A stretch of 64,000 bases of DNA from positions 30,776,833 to 30,840,832 of the forward strand of contig NC_087062.1 of assembly GCF_963678635.1 (NCBI RefSeq), written 5' to 3'. The translations under genes were made by a program, and so were the position numbers. Position 1 is the stretch's first letter, and each line of letters opens with the position of its first letter. The DNA is from Symsagittifera roscoffensis (Eukaryota > Xenacoelomorpha > Acoela > Convolutidae). This document shows, piece by piece, positions 1 through 11,125 of this stretch. Under the pieces are notes generated by a model. It saw nothing but the letters and a program-made list of their open reading frames with translations. It made no database searches and was not told where the DNA came from.

Positions 1-114
1 TTTGTCGTCGTCTCAAGCATTGGGATTACGGCAACTTGGAAGAAAACTAAACCGGAACTAAGCCTACCAAAAAAACAGACGAATAATAAATCTTAAAAGC
101 ACAAAAACTCCAGT

Positions 115-760
115 TTGCAAAAAAAAGTCCAGTCCGATTCGAACCGCAGATAATTAGCCGTCCTCAGCAGTTGTTTTACCTCTATGCCAAATGTTCCGGC
201 TGTTTGATCAGATTTGAATTTATAATTACCAAGCGGTAGTAAATTCGAAAAACCTGAGCAGAAACCCTTCATGACAAAAAGAAATTCAAAAAGTTCTTAA
301 CTTATAAAAAAAGATGTTGAGTCCCTTTTCCACTCAGAGCACATATACGAATGCAAAAAAAAATTTGGACTTAAAACGCAACAGGAGGCCACTAAGTTGA
401 TATTAATTAGAACGAAATTTACTAAGCTGATGAAAAAACGGAAAAAATGAAAGAAAAAAAAAGAAATTTTAACATATCGAGCTGGTAAAATTAGAACAAA
501 AGTGAGAAGAGAGTTTTTTTTGATCCGGAACATTTACCGTTTGAAAAAAACTGGTCCTGGGTAGATTCGAATCCAAGACTTTTACTGTCCTAGGCGCATT
601 TGTTACCACCAGGCTAAGTGTGCCAGCGCAAATTCAAATTTTTCATTCATTATGAACCAAGGTACCACCGGGAGGCTAAGGAGTCCTGCGGACCAAATTG
701 TTTACGGGAAAAAAACTTAAGCCCGATTGCAATACCCTGGCTATCGCAAGGTTAATTAGA
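115..760 (-). repeat. Family A SINE-like repeat, copy 1 (two tRNA-like modules)
   Basis: Matches 2645-3365 along its length. On the minus strand, tRNA-like modules lie at about 125-190 and 551-620. The second reads TTAGCCTGGTGGTAAC (A-box-like), then about 30 nt, then GGATTCGAATC (B-box-like) and CCAGGACC, followed by a T-run. A hairpin-like block with GCAATACCC and GCAAGG lies at about 733-756. Boundaries were judged by eye. Confidence 0.6.
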
Positions 761-839
761 AAAACTAAAAAACTCGAAAAAAAACTTTGAACTCCTCCAT
801 CAAAAAAATTAGATAAAAACCTACTCAAAAAGGTCTCAA

Positions 840-1432
840 ACTTTTAAAAAAAGAAGAAAAAACAGAAATTTTAACAAACCGAGTGGTAAAAAAATAACCG
901 GCCTAAAAAGTGCGGACGTAGGCAAAAAAATTGTGTATCCCTTAAAGCGACCAAAAATTAAGTCACTGAGCCAAAAAAAAACAGGAAAAAAAATTTGTTT
1001 AGGCCGAGTATTGTTTAGGTGTTTAAAAAAAAAAAAAAGTCAATGCGAATAAAAAAATACGAATCGCAGCAAAAGTCAAAGCTAAAAGCAATTTTTAAAA
1101 AAGAAGTTCCAACATTCGGCAATAAATCCGACAAAAGATTAGCAGACGAGTAATTGGCCGCCAATTTTCTTCGAAACTGAAAATTTCACGTTTGATAAAA
1201 AAAACTGCCCTGGTCAAATTAGAACTTACAACCTTTGCCGTCCCAGGCGTATTCGTTACCTCCACGATAGGTGACCGAGAAAGTTGAAAAATTTTAATTA
1301 CTATGAAACAAGGTACCACTATAGATGGGTCCAGAAGTCCACTAGAGATGAGTCCTGTGAACGAAGTTATTTACGGGAAAAAGCCCGGTAACCAATTGCA
1401 ATACCCTTGCTCGTCGCAAGGGTATAGAATTA
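840..1432 (-). repeat. Family A SINE-like repeat, copy 2, with intact terminal hairpin
   Basis: The tRNA-like module is at about 1205-1272 on the minus strand. Shared blocks include GAAATTTTAACAAACCGAG at 866-884 and ATTTACGGGAAAAA near 1370. It ends in a perfect 10-bp hairpin, ATACCCTTGC-TCGTC-GCAAGGGTAT, at 1401-1425. Confidence 0.65.
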
Positions 1433-2399
1433 ATTAATTAAATTTGCTCGTTGTGCTTCTTGCATAAGACAATCTTCAATTTATTAACTAGCCCAGAACA
1501 AGCTTCGAATAATTAACTAGCCCTTTTTGAAAACAAAATATGATATGAAAAAAAAATTTCATCTTGAGCTCAAATTTATAAAAACAATTTACTTCGATCA
1601 AGTTCAGGGGTTTAAGTTTGACTAATTTTGGACAATGACACGCAATACTTTACGTGATTTTAACGCGTAAACGGCAATTCATTCCGGATCAAAAATTGTT
1701 CCTAATTGCCTAGATGCAAGCCCTTTGGGCTTATTGAAAAAATCCTTTGATGGCGAAAGCGAAAAATGGAAAAAAGTTTCAGCCAACCAGACCTGAGTAA
1801 AACTAAGTTCAAAAGAAATAGCAAAATTCTGAAAAATAAGCAAACAAAACTTTTAAGACAGATCATTGAAATTATTTTGACCAACTAAAAAAAAAGCAGA
1901 TTAAAGATACATGAAGTTTTAAATATGACCAAACTGAAGATGCGTTGAAAAAAACTAGTATTTTAAGAATGGTGGCAATAGATGATTTTAAAATACTCGT
2001 TTTATCCAGAGCATTCTCAATCTGGCAATTTTTGAATGTTCATTTATCTTTAAACAGTTTATTTTTGTATTTGGTCAAAATTAAATCAATGATCTGGATT
2101 TATTTGCTTACTTTGAGATTTTTCCAATTTCTTTTGAACTTATTGTGACTCAGGTTTGGTTGACTAAAAACACTTTAACTTTCGTTTGCAGGAAACATTT
2201 TAACTTCTGTCAGATTGCAGGAAACAAAAATTAGCGCAAAATGATCAAAACATCAGCCAATTCAAAAACAACACTAGCAGCTTATTAAAATGAAGCCTAG
2301 TAAAATTTTCCTATCTAGACAGAGAGGGGGAACAAATTTAGTTAAAGATTGTTATAAATTCAACCCAGAGGCGAAGCTGAGCTTCGAACTACCTGGGCT
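1433..2399. other. A/T-rich stretch without recognisable genes
   Basis: Short chance reading frames only. One GAAGC palindromic motif lies at 2372-2386. Confidence 0.5.
2372..2386. repeat. GAAGC palindromic motif (family E)
   Basis: CGAAGC-TGA-GCTTCG, usually preceded by ACACAGAG. Related copies lie near 14005-14030, 18410-18432, 18668-18692, 19030-19053 and 19550-19575, with looser forms near 7050, 15170 and 21535. It recurs at repeat edges, so it may be a terminal motif of a small element. Confidence 0.5.
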
Positions 2400-3365
2400 A
2401 CAAATATGAATGACTATGATTGAAATCAAAGGAAAAAGAAATCCAAGAAATCGTTTTTGTCAATAAAAACTGCTACAAAAGCCCAAAATATCCGGAGCAA
2501 AATAGCCTGCACCATTATAAACTCAAAAAAGACCTTTGGGAATGCTATAAAGAAGGCAAGCTTTCAAAAAATAGTCCTGTCTGTGGAAATAAGCCAACAA
2601 AAACCAACAGACGGACGATAGCCCGAAAAAGCACAAAATCTGTAGTTTGCAAAAAAAAGGCCCGGCCGGATGCGAACCACAAACCTTTGCTGTCACAACC
2701 TGTTGTTTTACCTCTACGACAGATGGTTGATTGGATTTGAATTTATAATTAACAAGCGGTAAAAAAAGTCGAAAATACCTGACCAGAAAGTCTTCATAAA
2801 CTGAAAAAACTCTAAATTTTCCAAAAATTTTATGTCCCTTTTCTTCTCAGAATACACACATTCGGACAATTTTTTTTCGGTTGTATCAACGCAATAGAAA
2901 GCCACTAAGTCGATTATTATGCAGCCGAGAATTATAAAGCCGAAAAAATGACAAAAAATTGCAATTTTAAATCGGGCTGGTAAAATAACAACTAATGTGA
3001 TAAGCAAATTTCGATTCAGCAGGATTTTTAAAATGCTAAAAGCAACTGCAGTGAAAATTGTTCACAGTTTTACAAAAAAAACCGATTCTTAGATTTGGCA
3101 AGAAAGCCGACAAAACATAAGCAGACAAATAATAGGCTGAAATTTTTTGATCCGGAAATGTAGCGTTTGAAAAAAAACTGGTCCTGGTCTGATTCGAACC
3201 TGACATTTGCCGTCCCAGTCGTATTTGTTACCACCAGACTAAGTTTGCAAAAGGCACCGCAAACTTTATAAAGCAAGGAACATCAGGAGTCCTGAAGACA
3301 AAGTTTTTACGGGAAAATTTCTAGTACCCGATTGTAATACCTTGATCATCGCAAGGGTAATCGAA
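2400..3365 (-). repeat. Family A SINE-like repeat, copy 3 (two tRNA-like modules)
   Basis: Modules at about 2658-2730 and 3179-3244 on the minus strand; the second reads CTTAGTCTGGTGGTAAC then GGTTCGAATC. The 2645-3365 part aligns with copy 1. The left part (2560-2640) shares GGAAATAAGCCAACAAAAA-type sequence with 18890-18910. A hairpin remnant (one base lost from one arm) is at about 3332-3358. Confidence 0.6.
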
Positions 3366-3559
3366 CATCAAAAAGCAGAGTTTCTAATCATTAATTATGC
3401 GGCGAATATCATTGTACATGTCGATTGACTATAGATATCAAAGAAACATATCTGAAAACTTACGGCAAACAACCACAACTCAGATTTAGATTCGTTAGTA
3501 GCAGAAAGGTTTTGACAACAATTGTTTGCTGATTTGAGAAAAACCTTTCAAACAACTTT

Positions 3560-4558
3560 ATGATCAGATCGTCAAAACTGGATAGAAAATTTGCTACTGC
3601 CAGTGATCTACAAAATTTTCCGTTCAATGAATCAATACAGAAGCCAATTACTGCCCCATATTCCGCCAACAATTCAGCTGGATTCGCAATTTTTTGCACC
3701 CAAAATTTTTTGACGGAACTTCAAAACTTGAATACACTAGTATGCGATAGAACTTTTCGCACGCCCCTCGTCTATATCAGCAAGATTATACATTTCTTTT
3801 CAGTTATGGACGAACAAAAAGGACGAGCATTTACTGGGCATTTTTGAGCGGCAAAAACAGAAATTATTATTTGTATCTATTAGCTGTTCTATACACAAAA
3901 CGTCTTGCTATCTTTAATGAACTATTAAAGCCCAAAAAAATTATTTCGGATTTTGAAACTGGATTTTTTTGTTGTCTTCGCCGGTTATTTTTTGAGGAGA
4001 CAGTACATTTTGATTGCTATTTACATTATACTAAAGCCTTATATTAAAAAATAAACCTCTTGGTTTTACTGCACTCTACAAAAACGCATTTGCTATAATG
4101 TGGGATTTTTACATCTCAATGAAACCGAAAATCGCTTTATAGATCACATGTCATGCCTGTTTGTCCGAGGATTGAGTTTGCAATACCCGGAAACACCCGA
4201 CTTTATCCACCACAACAAAAAGTTTGCATTTCAATTATCGGACCAAAACTGTGAAACACTTTTAGTTGACCGTAGAATTTACATACGACTAATATGTGTA
4301 CATCTTGGCACTCGCCGTAGTCTCGTGACCATTTGGACAGTAGTTTATCTTCTAGTAAAGTTAATAAAAACTGACAAATTTTTTCTCCGAAAAATTCGGC
4401 GTGGAGAGAAGCCTCCGACTCAAAAACTCAAATGGCGGCAATCAAATGCCGAAATTCGACGGCTGCATAATTTTTACGAACCGCATTTTTCGATTGAATT
4501 TTTAATCTCAGATTTAATAGGACAATTTTTAAGACAACTCAAAAAAAATTTTAAGTAA
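3560..4558 (+). pseudogene. Decayed MULE-type DDE transposase
   Basis: Three consecutive reading frames (3560-3847, 3844-4047, 4100-4558) together resemble a Mutator-like transposase. The first contains CDRTFRTP, matching the family's D-G-T-F first catalytic block, followed by a QLYxIH-like stretch (ISKIIHFFSVMDEQKG). The second contains PKKIISDFETG, the block with the second catalytic aspartate, and HFDCYLHYTKALY, matching the family's GCxFHxxQ segment (the Cys is displaced). The third is the less conserved C-terminal part with a basic tail. Frame changes near 3845 and 4050 and the absence of one continuous frame mark it as dead. No zinc-finger or terminal inverted repeats were identified. 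The 3' end runs into family C array sequence, so the array may be part of the same element. Confidence 0.6.
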
Positions 4559-5820
4559 CGGCCGAAGTTCAAAAACTTGACTTTCGCCACTTTCTAACCT
4601 TCGAAATCCGTAAGTTGTTTCTGCTAAAAACAAGCATAGGCCAAAAAATTAGAAAAAAAAATCCAAAGTCGGGTTTCTCGATTGAAAATTTGAACTGAGA
4701 ATTGGCATGGTGCTTTTCGAGTGGAGTGAAAAAATTCCAAAAAACGATCAGTTTCAAAACACTTGTTTGAACGCCATCACTTTTTTTAAAAACAAAGTGG
4801 GCGTGGCAAATTAATAAGGCAAGCTTCCAATAACCTGTAACCTGTTGTGTCGATGAAACCAATGATATCAGATTTGGCACAATACTTATCGAGAAAAGTC
4901 CAAAAAACGGTCAATAAATCAGAAAGGTGACATTTCCGAGAATCACAGCTTTTTGTGTGAAAAAATAGGACGTAGCAGCTTATGCAGAAGAGATTCACTC
5001 AACCTGTTATTTCGATCGAACCCAAAAACCCATGTTTGGCAGAATAGTTCTCCAGAAAAGTCAAAAAGGCTTTTGACTTTTCCAAGGACCATAATTTTTT
5101 CTATCACAACAATTTGAGCGTAGTCGCGTATGCAAAGGAGCTTCCCAGAATCCGCTCTTTGAACTGAGCCCAAAATCTCACAAATGAAAGGCTAATTTTT
5201 GGTAAAATTCATAAAACTTAGAAAAAAAACGTTCAAAAATCAAAAAATTGAATTTTCCGAGGGCGATAACTTTTAGTGTGGAAAAACTTTGTGAGTGGCC
5301 GCTGATGCAGGGAGGCTTCATAGTACCCTTTACATTAATTGAACCCACAACCTCAGCTTTACGAGAAAACGATAAAAAATTATGGGTCAATTATTACCCC
5401 ACAGACATTTTCGGAGGCTTTAGACAAAGGGCTAAAGCAAAAAGGTACCAGGGGATTATGCAGCCACACAAGAATGCAGACGGTTTTTCAATGGATATCC
5501 CTTTTTGAAAATCGGTAGAAGGGTTTTTAACAAAAAAAAACTTTTTTATCAAAACATGATTAAATTCCAAAGCGTCTCAAAAAGAAACACAATCTCAAAT
5601 TTTCAAAATAATTTTTCTTATCATGCAGGAATTCTAGGCAAACATGCAAAATAAAACATTTGAAACTCAAAATAGCAACTGAACAAAAGTTGCGAAGCGG
5701 AACAAGGCGACAATCTTTGAGCACACGCGAGTTGAGCCAAACCAAAAACTGATTTTGTAAAAAAAAAACTTTCGAAAATTTCAAGTCCCCCTGAAGTTTC
5801 AAGTCCCCCGGCAATAACTA
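4485..5820. repeat. Family C degenerate tandem array with 3' block, copy 1
   Basis: Imperfect units of roughly 130 bp. Each runs through a CCATAACTTTTT-like block, GTGTGGAAAAA, CGTAGCCGCTAATGCA, GAGCTTCCC, a TTGAACCCAAAATCTCAGA-like block and GGCAGGGTAGTTCTCGAGAA. A conserved 3' block follows (about 5500-5810), with TTTTTGAAAATCGGTAGA, CCAAAGCGTCTCAAAAA and TTTCAAGTCCCC. The start overlaps the end of the MULE remnant. Confidence 0.65.
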
Positions 5821-7389
5821 GTACCCACTCAGTATTTAAATTTGAATTTTTATAAAATTGAGCTAGTCAGCTGCATGGTATTTTAACTGATTTTGTTGAA
5901 CTAGTTGGTTGTTAATCCGAAAAAATTCTACGTTGCGATTTGATAACGCATGCTAATCTCAAGCATAAATAATCACGACAATTGGTCCAATATTACTCTG
6001 ATTTGCGAGAAAAACGGACATATATATTTCGTCCCTTTATAATCTATACAAGCTAAGAAAAATACACATTGATGCGATTCTCGTCTAGTAACGCATACAC
6101 AAGACTAAATAAGACTGTTCGTATATCACGGTGAAACCTTGAATGTTTGGACAGCACTTTAAGGCCAATTAAAGGTATTTTGATTGAAAATTTGATAAAA
6201 TTATTTTAAAAAATTTTTAAAAACGTGTTTTTTTTACTATTGGTTTTGTACACACGCTATGTAAAACAAAGGAATATATTTAGCAACTTGTATTCTAAAA
6301 AAACATGACCGGATGACTTGCCTCAAATTAAATTGGGACAATTTAACCCGCCTTTTTCGCACGGTTGAAGAATGCAAAATATCGCGCATTAATTATCCAA
6401 AATTGGTCAAATTAGCGATTTTCAATCAACAATAACTTTACGACAAACGTTCAGAGGTTATTTTTTTTCTAACATTTGAGCTCCAGACAGCAATATCTTC
6501 CAGATGGTATAAAAGTTTCCCTCCAGATTGCTTAGTAAAAAAAGTCGGAAATACGCTGAACAAAAAAAAATCACACAGAATAAGTAATCTGCTTTTTCTT
6601 CATATGTCGGAACAATCAATTCCATCAAATCAATTTGGAATAATTACAGAAGCAATTAACTCGCCTTTTAATTATGCAATAAATGAAAACCGGCTCATAA
6701 CTCACCTCATAGGCCAAAACGCACCTCATTGGCAGACCTGCAAAACATGATCACCAGGAGAACAAGTACAATAGCCAGAGTTTCTATCCTCAGCAGCAAT
6801 TTAGGGAACTCATGAAATTTAGCGCCGATTTTGCAAAACTATAACTTAAATACCTATATTCAACTACAAATACAAAAAAATTGAACAGTGTTTCCACCAA
6901 ACTGTTCACTTAAAAAAAATTTTATCGACGAATTGATCTTAGTTTTAGGAGTTATTTTTTTAGAAGTAATAGTTGCTAAAATAAGACACCAGAGAATATA
7001 TTTTGTTCTAATACCCTTGTTGTAGAAAAATTAATAATAATTATAACAACAAACAGGCGAAGCGGAGCACATGAAACGAGCACACTTGCGATACAAAAAA
7101 AAACATTAAAAAAACAAATCGAAAAAAAAATTTAAAAAGTCGAAAAAAATTTTAATGTTGAAAAAAAAACTAGGTGAACTGAAAAATATTCCTATGTCTA
7201 GATTAAAAAAACAACTAGTGGACCCAGCTGAAACTGGAGGTACGTGTTTGATTTTGAATGGATTGGCTATACTGATGAGGCGCGAAAAAAATGATTTCAC
7301 AAATTGGACTTTCTCTAAAAAAAATTTGATATATCAATTTTACCAAAAAGATAAGACTTCTCTTACAAAAAATTAAGGTGTCACTACTT
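5821..7389. other. No gene seen
   Basis: A/T-rich sequence with homopolymer A runs. Reading frames here are short and low in complexity. A loose GAAGC motif lies near 7052. Confidence 0.5.
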
Positions 7390-8260
7390 CTGCAGGACCT
7401 ATTAGCGCAACCAATTTTTCAATTGAAATTTTCATCTCAGGTTTGATTGGGTGGTTTTAAGAAAATTCATAAGTTTCTGCAAAACGGTCAGAAATTCTAA
7501 AAACGGTCAAAAGAACTTGCAAAATCCATAACTTTCTTCTGCAAACAAAAACATGTTGTAGCCACTTAAGTGGAAAAGTCTCCCAAAACCGGGTTACTCG
7601 ATTGAGCACAACCTGAGAGAATTGGCACGGTAGTTTTCGCGTAAAGTCAAAAAGTTTCAAAAAAAAAACAGTCGAAGTTTCAAAACATCGACTTGTTGAA
7701 GGGAATAGCTTTTTTCTTAAGCAAAATGGGCATAGCCAATTATAAAGGTAGACTTCAACAAATTGTGGTTTTGATTAAACCTATGATATCAGATTTGGCA
7801 AGATAGTTGGCGAGAAAGTCCAAAAAACGGTCAACAATTTTAAAAATTTTCCGAGATTTATAGATTTTTTGAGTAAAAAATAAGACGTAGTCGCTTACGC
7901 CAAAGAAATTCACTCAACCTGTTTTTCGGTTGAACCCAAAATCTCAAATCTGTGAGGGTAGTTCTCGAGAAAAAAACCGTCAAAAAATCAAAACTTTTTA
8001 AAGGCCATTACTTTCAGAGAAAGAAAAATTTAAAAGTAGTCGCATGAGCAAAGGAGCTTCCCACAAACCGTTCTTTGAATTTATCCCACAATCTCAGATA
8101 TGGCAGGGTAGTTCTCGGGAATATATATTTAAAAAGTTTCAGAAACGGTCAAAAAAATCAAAAGTTTGCTTTTTCCAAGAGTGATAACTGTTTGTTAGAG
8201 CCACTAATGCAGAAGAGCTTCCTACTACCCGTTAACTCCATCAAAAGCAGTATGTATTGC
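7390..8260. repeat. Family C tandem array, copy 2
   Basis: Same unit order as copy 1. The block CATCTCAGGTTTGATTGG at 7433-7450 parallels the MULE 3' end at about 4505, and the TACTCGATTGA, ATATCAGATTTGGCA, CGTAGTCGC and GAGCTTCCC blocks follow in the same sequence. This suggests duplication of a whole element rather than independent array growth. Confidence 0.65.
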
Positions 8261-9219
8261 AAAAAAATATACTAACCAACATAATATGCGATGTAAATTA
8301 TTGATATACAAACAAAAACTGCAAAACCTCTATGCCCCATGACTGTAATCCTAAAAAATATAGAACTTTTGTCATATGATGTTCAATTTGTCAAATGATG
8401 TTCATTTTCTCGAACCCAGGCCAAAAAACAATCAGTAACGCTAACAGAAACATTTACCGAGCGGCATTTAAGTTGACAATACTTAGGTACACAGCATTTG
8501 AGCCGGAAACGAAGTTTTTGTCACGCAAATTTTCGAGCTATGACGAAGGGTGGCGCATGATGACTGCGCAATACGCGACGGCATATCCGATATAAAACAA
8601 AGTTGAAGCCATTTAGTCGACTGAAAAAAAAACTTGCTTGAGTTGGTAAAATTACTTATTGCAAATAAACTTAATTCAAAGTGCAAGTTGGTTAAATCAA
8701 AACAGCAATGTGGAAATTGATCAGACAAAAAATATGCAGACAGTTTTCTAAATCACTTGCGCAGAAAACATTTTGATTTCCAACCCAATAAAGAAACAAC
8801 GTCCAGTGATGACACAAGCTCTAGACCTTAGAAACTCAAGGCACCTGCTTCAGTAGTAGAGTAAACGGGACAAAGGCATAAAAGCTACTAAGGTTTCATA
8901 ATACAGCCAGGTCAATTCTTACAGATTTGCAGAAGAAGCGTTTTTTTTGGATAAAAGTCTGATACCTTAAACTTTCAAAAAATGCTTTCAGGGATAATCA
9001 GCAAAACAGAATTATCTGTGCATAAAGCCAGAAACTCAAACAAAACATGCACTCAGTACAACCAGACACATCAAATTATCAAATTTCCAAACCCAAGTGA
9101 TCTAGGATCCAGATAACTTTCTTGAATTTTGTGGCATTAAGTAGTGGTCTTATCACTTTGCAATGGCACAGCAACACGATCTCAACAATTTTCTTTTTAA
9201 AATTATGGTTATAATGATG
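8261..9219. other. No gene seen
   Basis: Unannotated A/T-rich DNA. Two short overlapping frames at 8395-8595 and 8483-8728 run antisense to each other and show no family resemblance. Confidence 0.4.
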
Positions 9220-10225
9220 ACTATAAATTGAATACAGGGTTCTCCTTGAAACAGAGGGGCCAAATTTGTGAAAATTCTAACCTTCTAAACAAACCTTTAA
9301 CAGTCAAAAACTGATTAACATTATCGCTTAATTCTTTCGAATTTTCGACACTTTTTTGACACAGAGGTGATAAAGAAGTCTCGATTGAAAACAACTGCGT
9401 GCCCATCTAAAACCAGATGTTTGTCTTTGAAATTGTATGAATTTGTTATACTGACGCGGACGAAATGACTGACTTCAAAATTGGACTTTGCCCAAAACCT
9501 TAGTTGTTTCTCTTCTAAAAAAAGGGTCAAAAAGTCACAAATATGAGTTTTCCGAGGACAATAAATTTTTTAAAAGAAGACTTGTGCGTAGCCGCTAGAG
9601 CAGGGGAGCTTCTTACAATCAGGTCTCTCTCCATAGAAACAAAAACTTCAGATTTGGGACGGAAGTTTTCGAGAAAAGTCAAAAACTTTCAAAACTTAAA
9701 TTTCTCAAATACGTTCTGTTCATTGAACAAAAACTTCAAATTTAGAAAGGCAGTTTTTGAGAAAACAAAAAAAAATTAAAAATATGTGTCAAACATTCTG
9801 CCACAGACTTTTTCGAAGGCTGTAGACAGAAGGATAATGTAAAAAGAGACTGAGGGAGTAACCAAGCATACCGGAGAGTAAGCGGTCTAACCAAAGATGA
9901 CCCCTTTTTTGAAAATCGGTAGACGTTTTTGACAAAATAAAACTAGATTTTTTGCAAAAAGTGAAAAAATTTTCCAAAGCGTCTCAAAAAATTACAAAAC
10001 CCAATCCAATACATTTTCATAATAAGTTTTTATGAACCAAGAGTTCTGGGACAAACAAGCTAGGCAAGTCATTTGAAATCTTAATTAGCAGCGAAGCAAA
10101 ACCTATGAAGTGGAAACAAAGCCGATAACCTGGGAGCAGACACCAGTTGAGAACAAAAGAAAGATTTCATTCAAAACTTTCAGTTTTTTTTATAAAAAAA
10201 AAATTTCAAGTCCCCTACAACTACA
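9220..10225. repeat. Family C tandem array with 3' block, copy 3
   Basis: Array units at about 9450-9780 (CCGAGGACAATAAATTTTT, GCGTAGCCGCTAGAGCAGG, GGAGCTTCTTACAA). The 3' block (TTTTTGAAAATCGGTAGA, AAAGCGTCTCAAAAAATTAC, TTTCAAGTCCCC) lies at 9900-10215 and aligns with 5500-5810. Confidence 0.6.
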
Positions 10226-10309
10226 ATTAACATAACTTGCAACTACCATAGTAGTTGCTTAGAGCACACGATTATCAGTATGTGTAAGAAAATTTCCTAT
10301 TTCATACTT

Positions 10310-10520
10310 TCTGAAAAAAACAAGGTCTGACTGGGATTCAAACCACAGACCTTCGGTTGCAAATGCGATAGCATTACCTAAAGGCCAAGTGCAAAGGAAC
10401 CTGTAAATTGTTGCAATTCTCTAAAAAAGCAAGATGAAAAGTTGCAAGAAAAATTTACAAGAAAAAAGCCAGTTCCCCACTACAAAACACTTGTTTTCGC
10501 AAGTGTAATAATCTCAACAT
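10310..10520 (-). repeat. Family A fragment with tRNA-like module and variant hairpin
   Basis: The tRNA-like module is at about 10322-10392 (minus strand, GGTTTGAATCCC as B-box). The hairpin ACACTTG-TTTTCG-CAAGTGT is at 10487-10506. Compared with copy 2, both arms have changed in a way that keeps pairing. Confidence 0.55.
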
Positions 10521-10539
10521 TCAATTTGCTGGCCTAGAA

Positions 10540-10810
10540 AGTTCAAAATTCAAGAACAATTTATGGTTGTAACTTTCTTGATAAAGCTAACTCAATTTGA
10601 GAAAACTGGACCACTAGGTGATGTTTTGCTGTTCGATAGCGAAGTTTGCCTTCCTTTTAACAAAGGAAAATAACTGAAATCTAGTTGTTGGCTTTCTGCG
10701 CGAACATTAAATAGAAATCTAAAATCATATTGCGAAAAAAAGTTAATTTGAGCGTGAACTTTAAAATGAAACAACGAAAAAAAAATCATCACGACCTATA
10801 TAAGAGTCTG
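10540..10810. repeat. Family D dispersed repeat
   Basis: Shares CAAGAACAATTTATG, CAATTTGAGAAAACTGGA, CCTTCCTTTTAACAAA and a CACGACCTATATAAGAGTCT-like end with 20220-20560, 21825-22030 and 17510-17660. No coding content. Confidence 0.5.
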
Positions 10811-10879
10811 AACAACGTTATTCAACTCCTAAAAACTGCTAATACTATGATTCAATAATGCCACCAAATCTAAGAAAAC

Positions 10880-11125
10880 TAGTGCTAAAAGCTGAGTTGA
10901 GCGTCCGATCAGTAGACTGGGAATCTCACGTTCATCCATCTGTGACGCAGATGCTTAGCAATCGACAATCATTAGCCACAAATATAGCAAAGAAAAGATG
11001 CTATGAAATTTCTAATGCTACAGATCGACATTTTAGCAAAAATGCCACCAAATTAGCAGTTACATTGGCTAGTTAGGTTAGAAAAAAAGGTCATTCTAAT
11101 ACACTACGCTCGCTAGCTATCTATT
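10880..11125 (-). repeat. Family B SINE-like repeat
   Basis: The region 10895-10965 matches the tRNA-like module of 21322-21385 (CACGTTCATCCATCTGTGACGC beside ATGCTTAGCAATC). The body has TAGCCACAAATATAG, GCTATGAAATTTCTAATGC, GCCACCAAATTAGCA and ends at a TACACTACGCTCG edge. A 72-codon frame (10858-11076) lies inside the repeat and is not a gene. Confidence 0.5.

Noticed and set aside
4560-5500. CRISPR-like array
   Set aside because: Units are long, degenerate and lack the short identical repeat plus unique spacer pattern; the window is eukaryotic.
10858-11076. 72-codon frame starting with ATG
   Set aside because: It falls wholly inside a family B repeat that recurs near 21,330.
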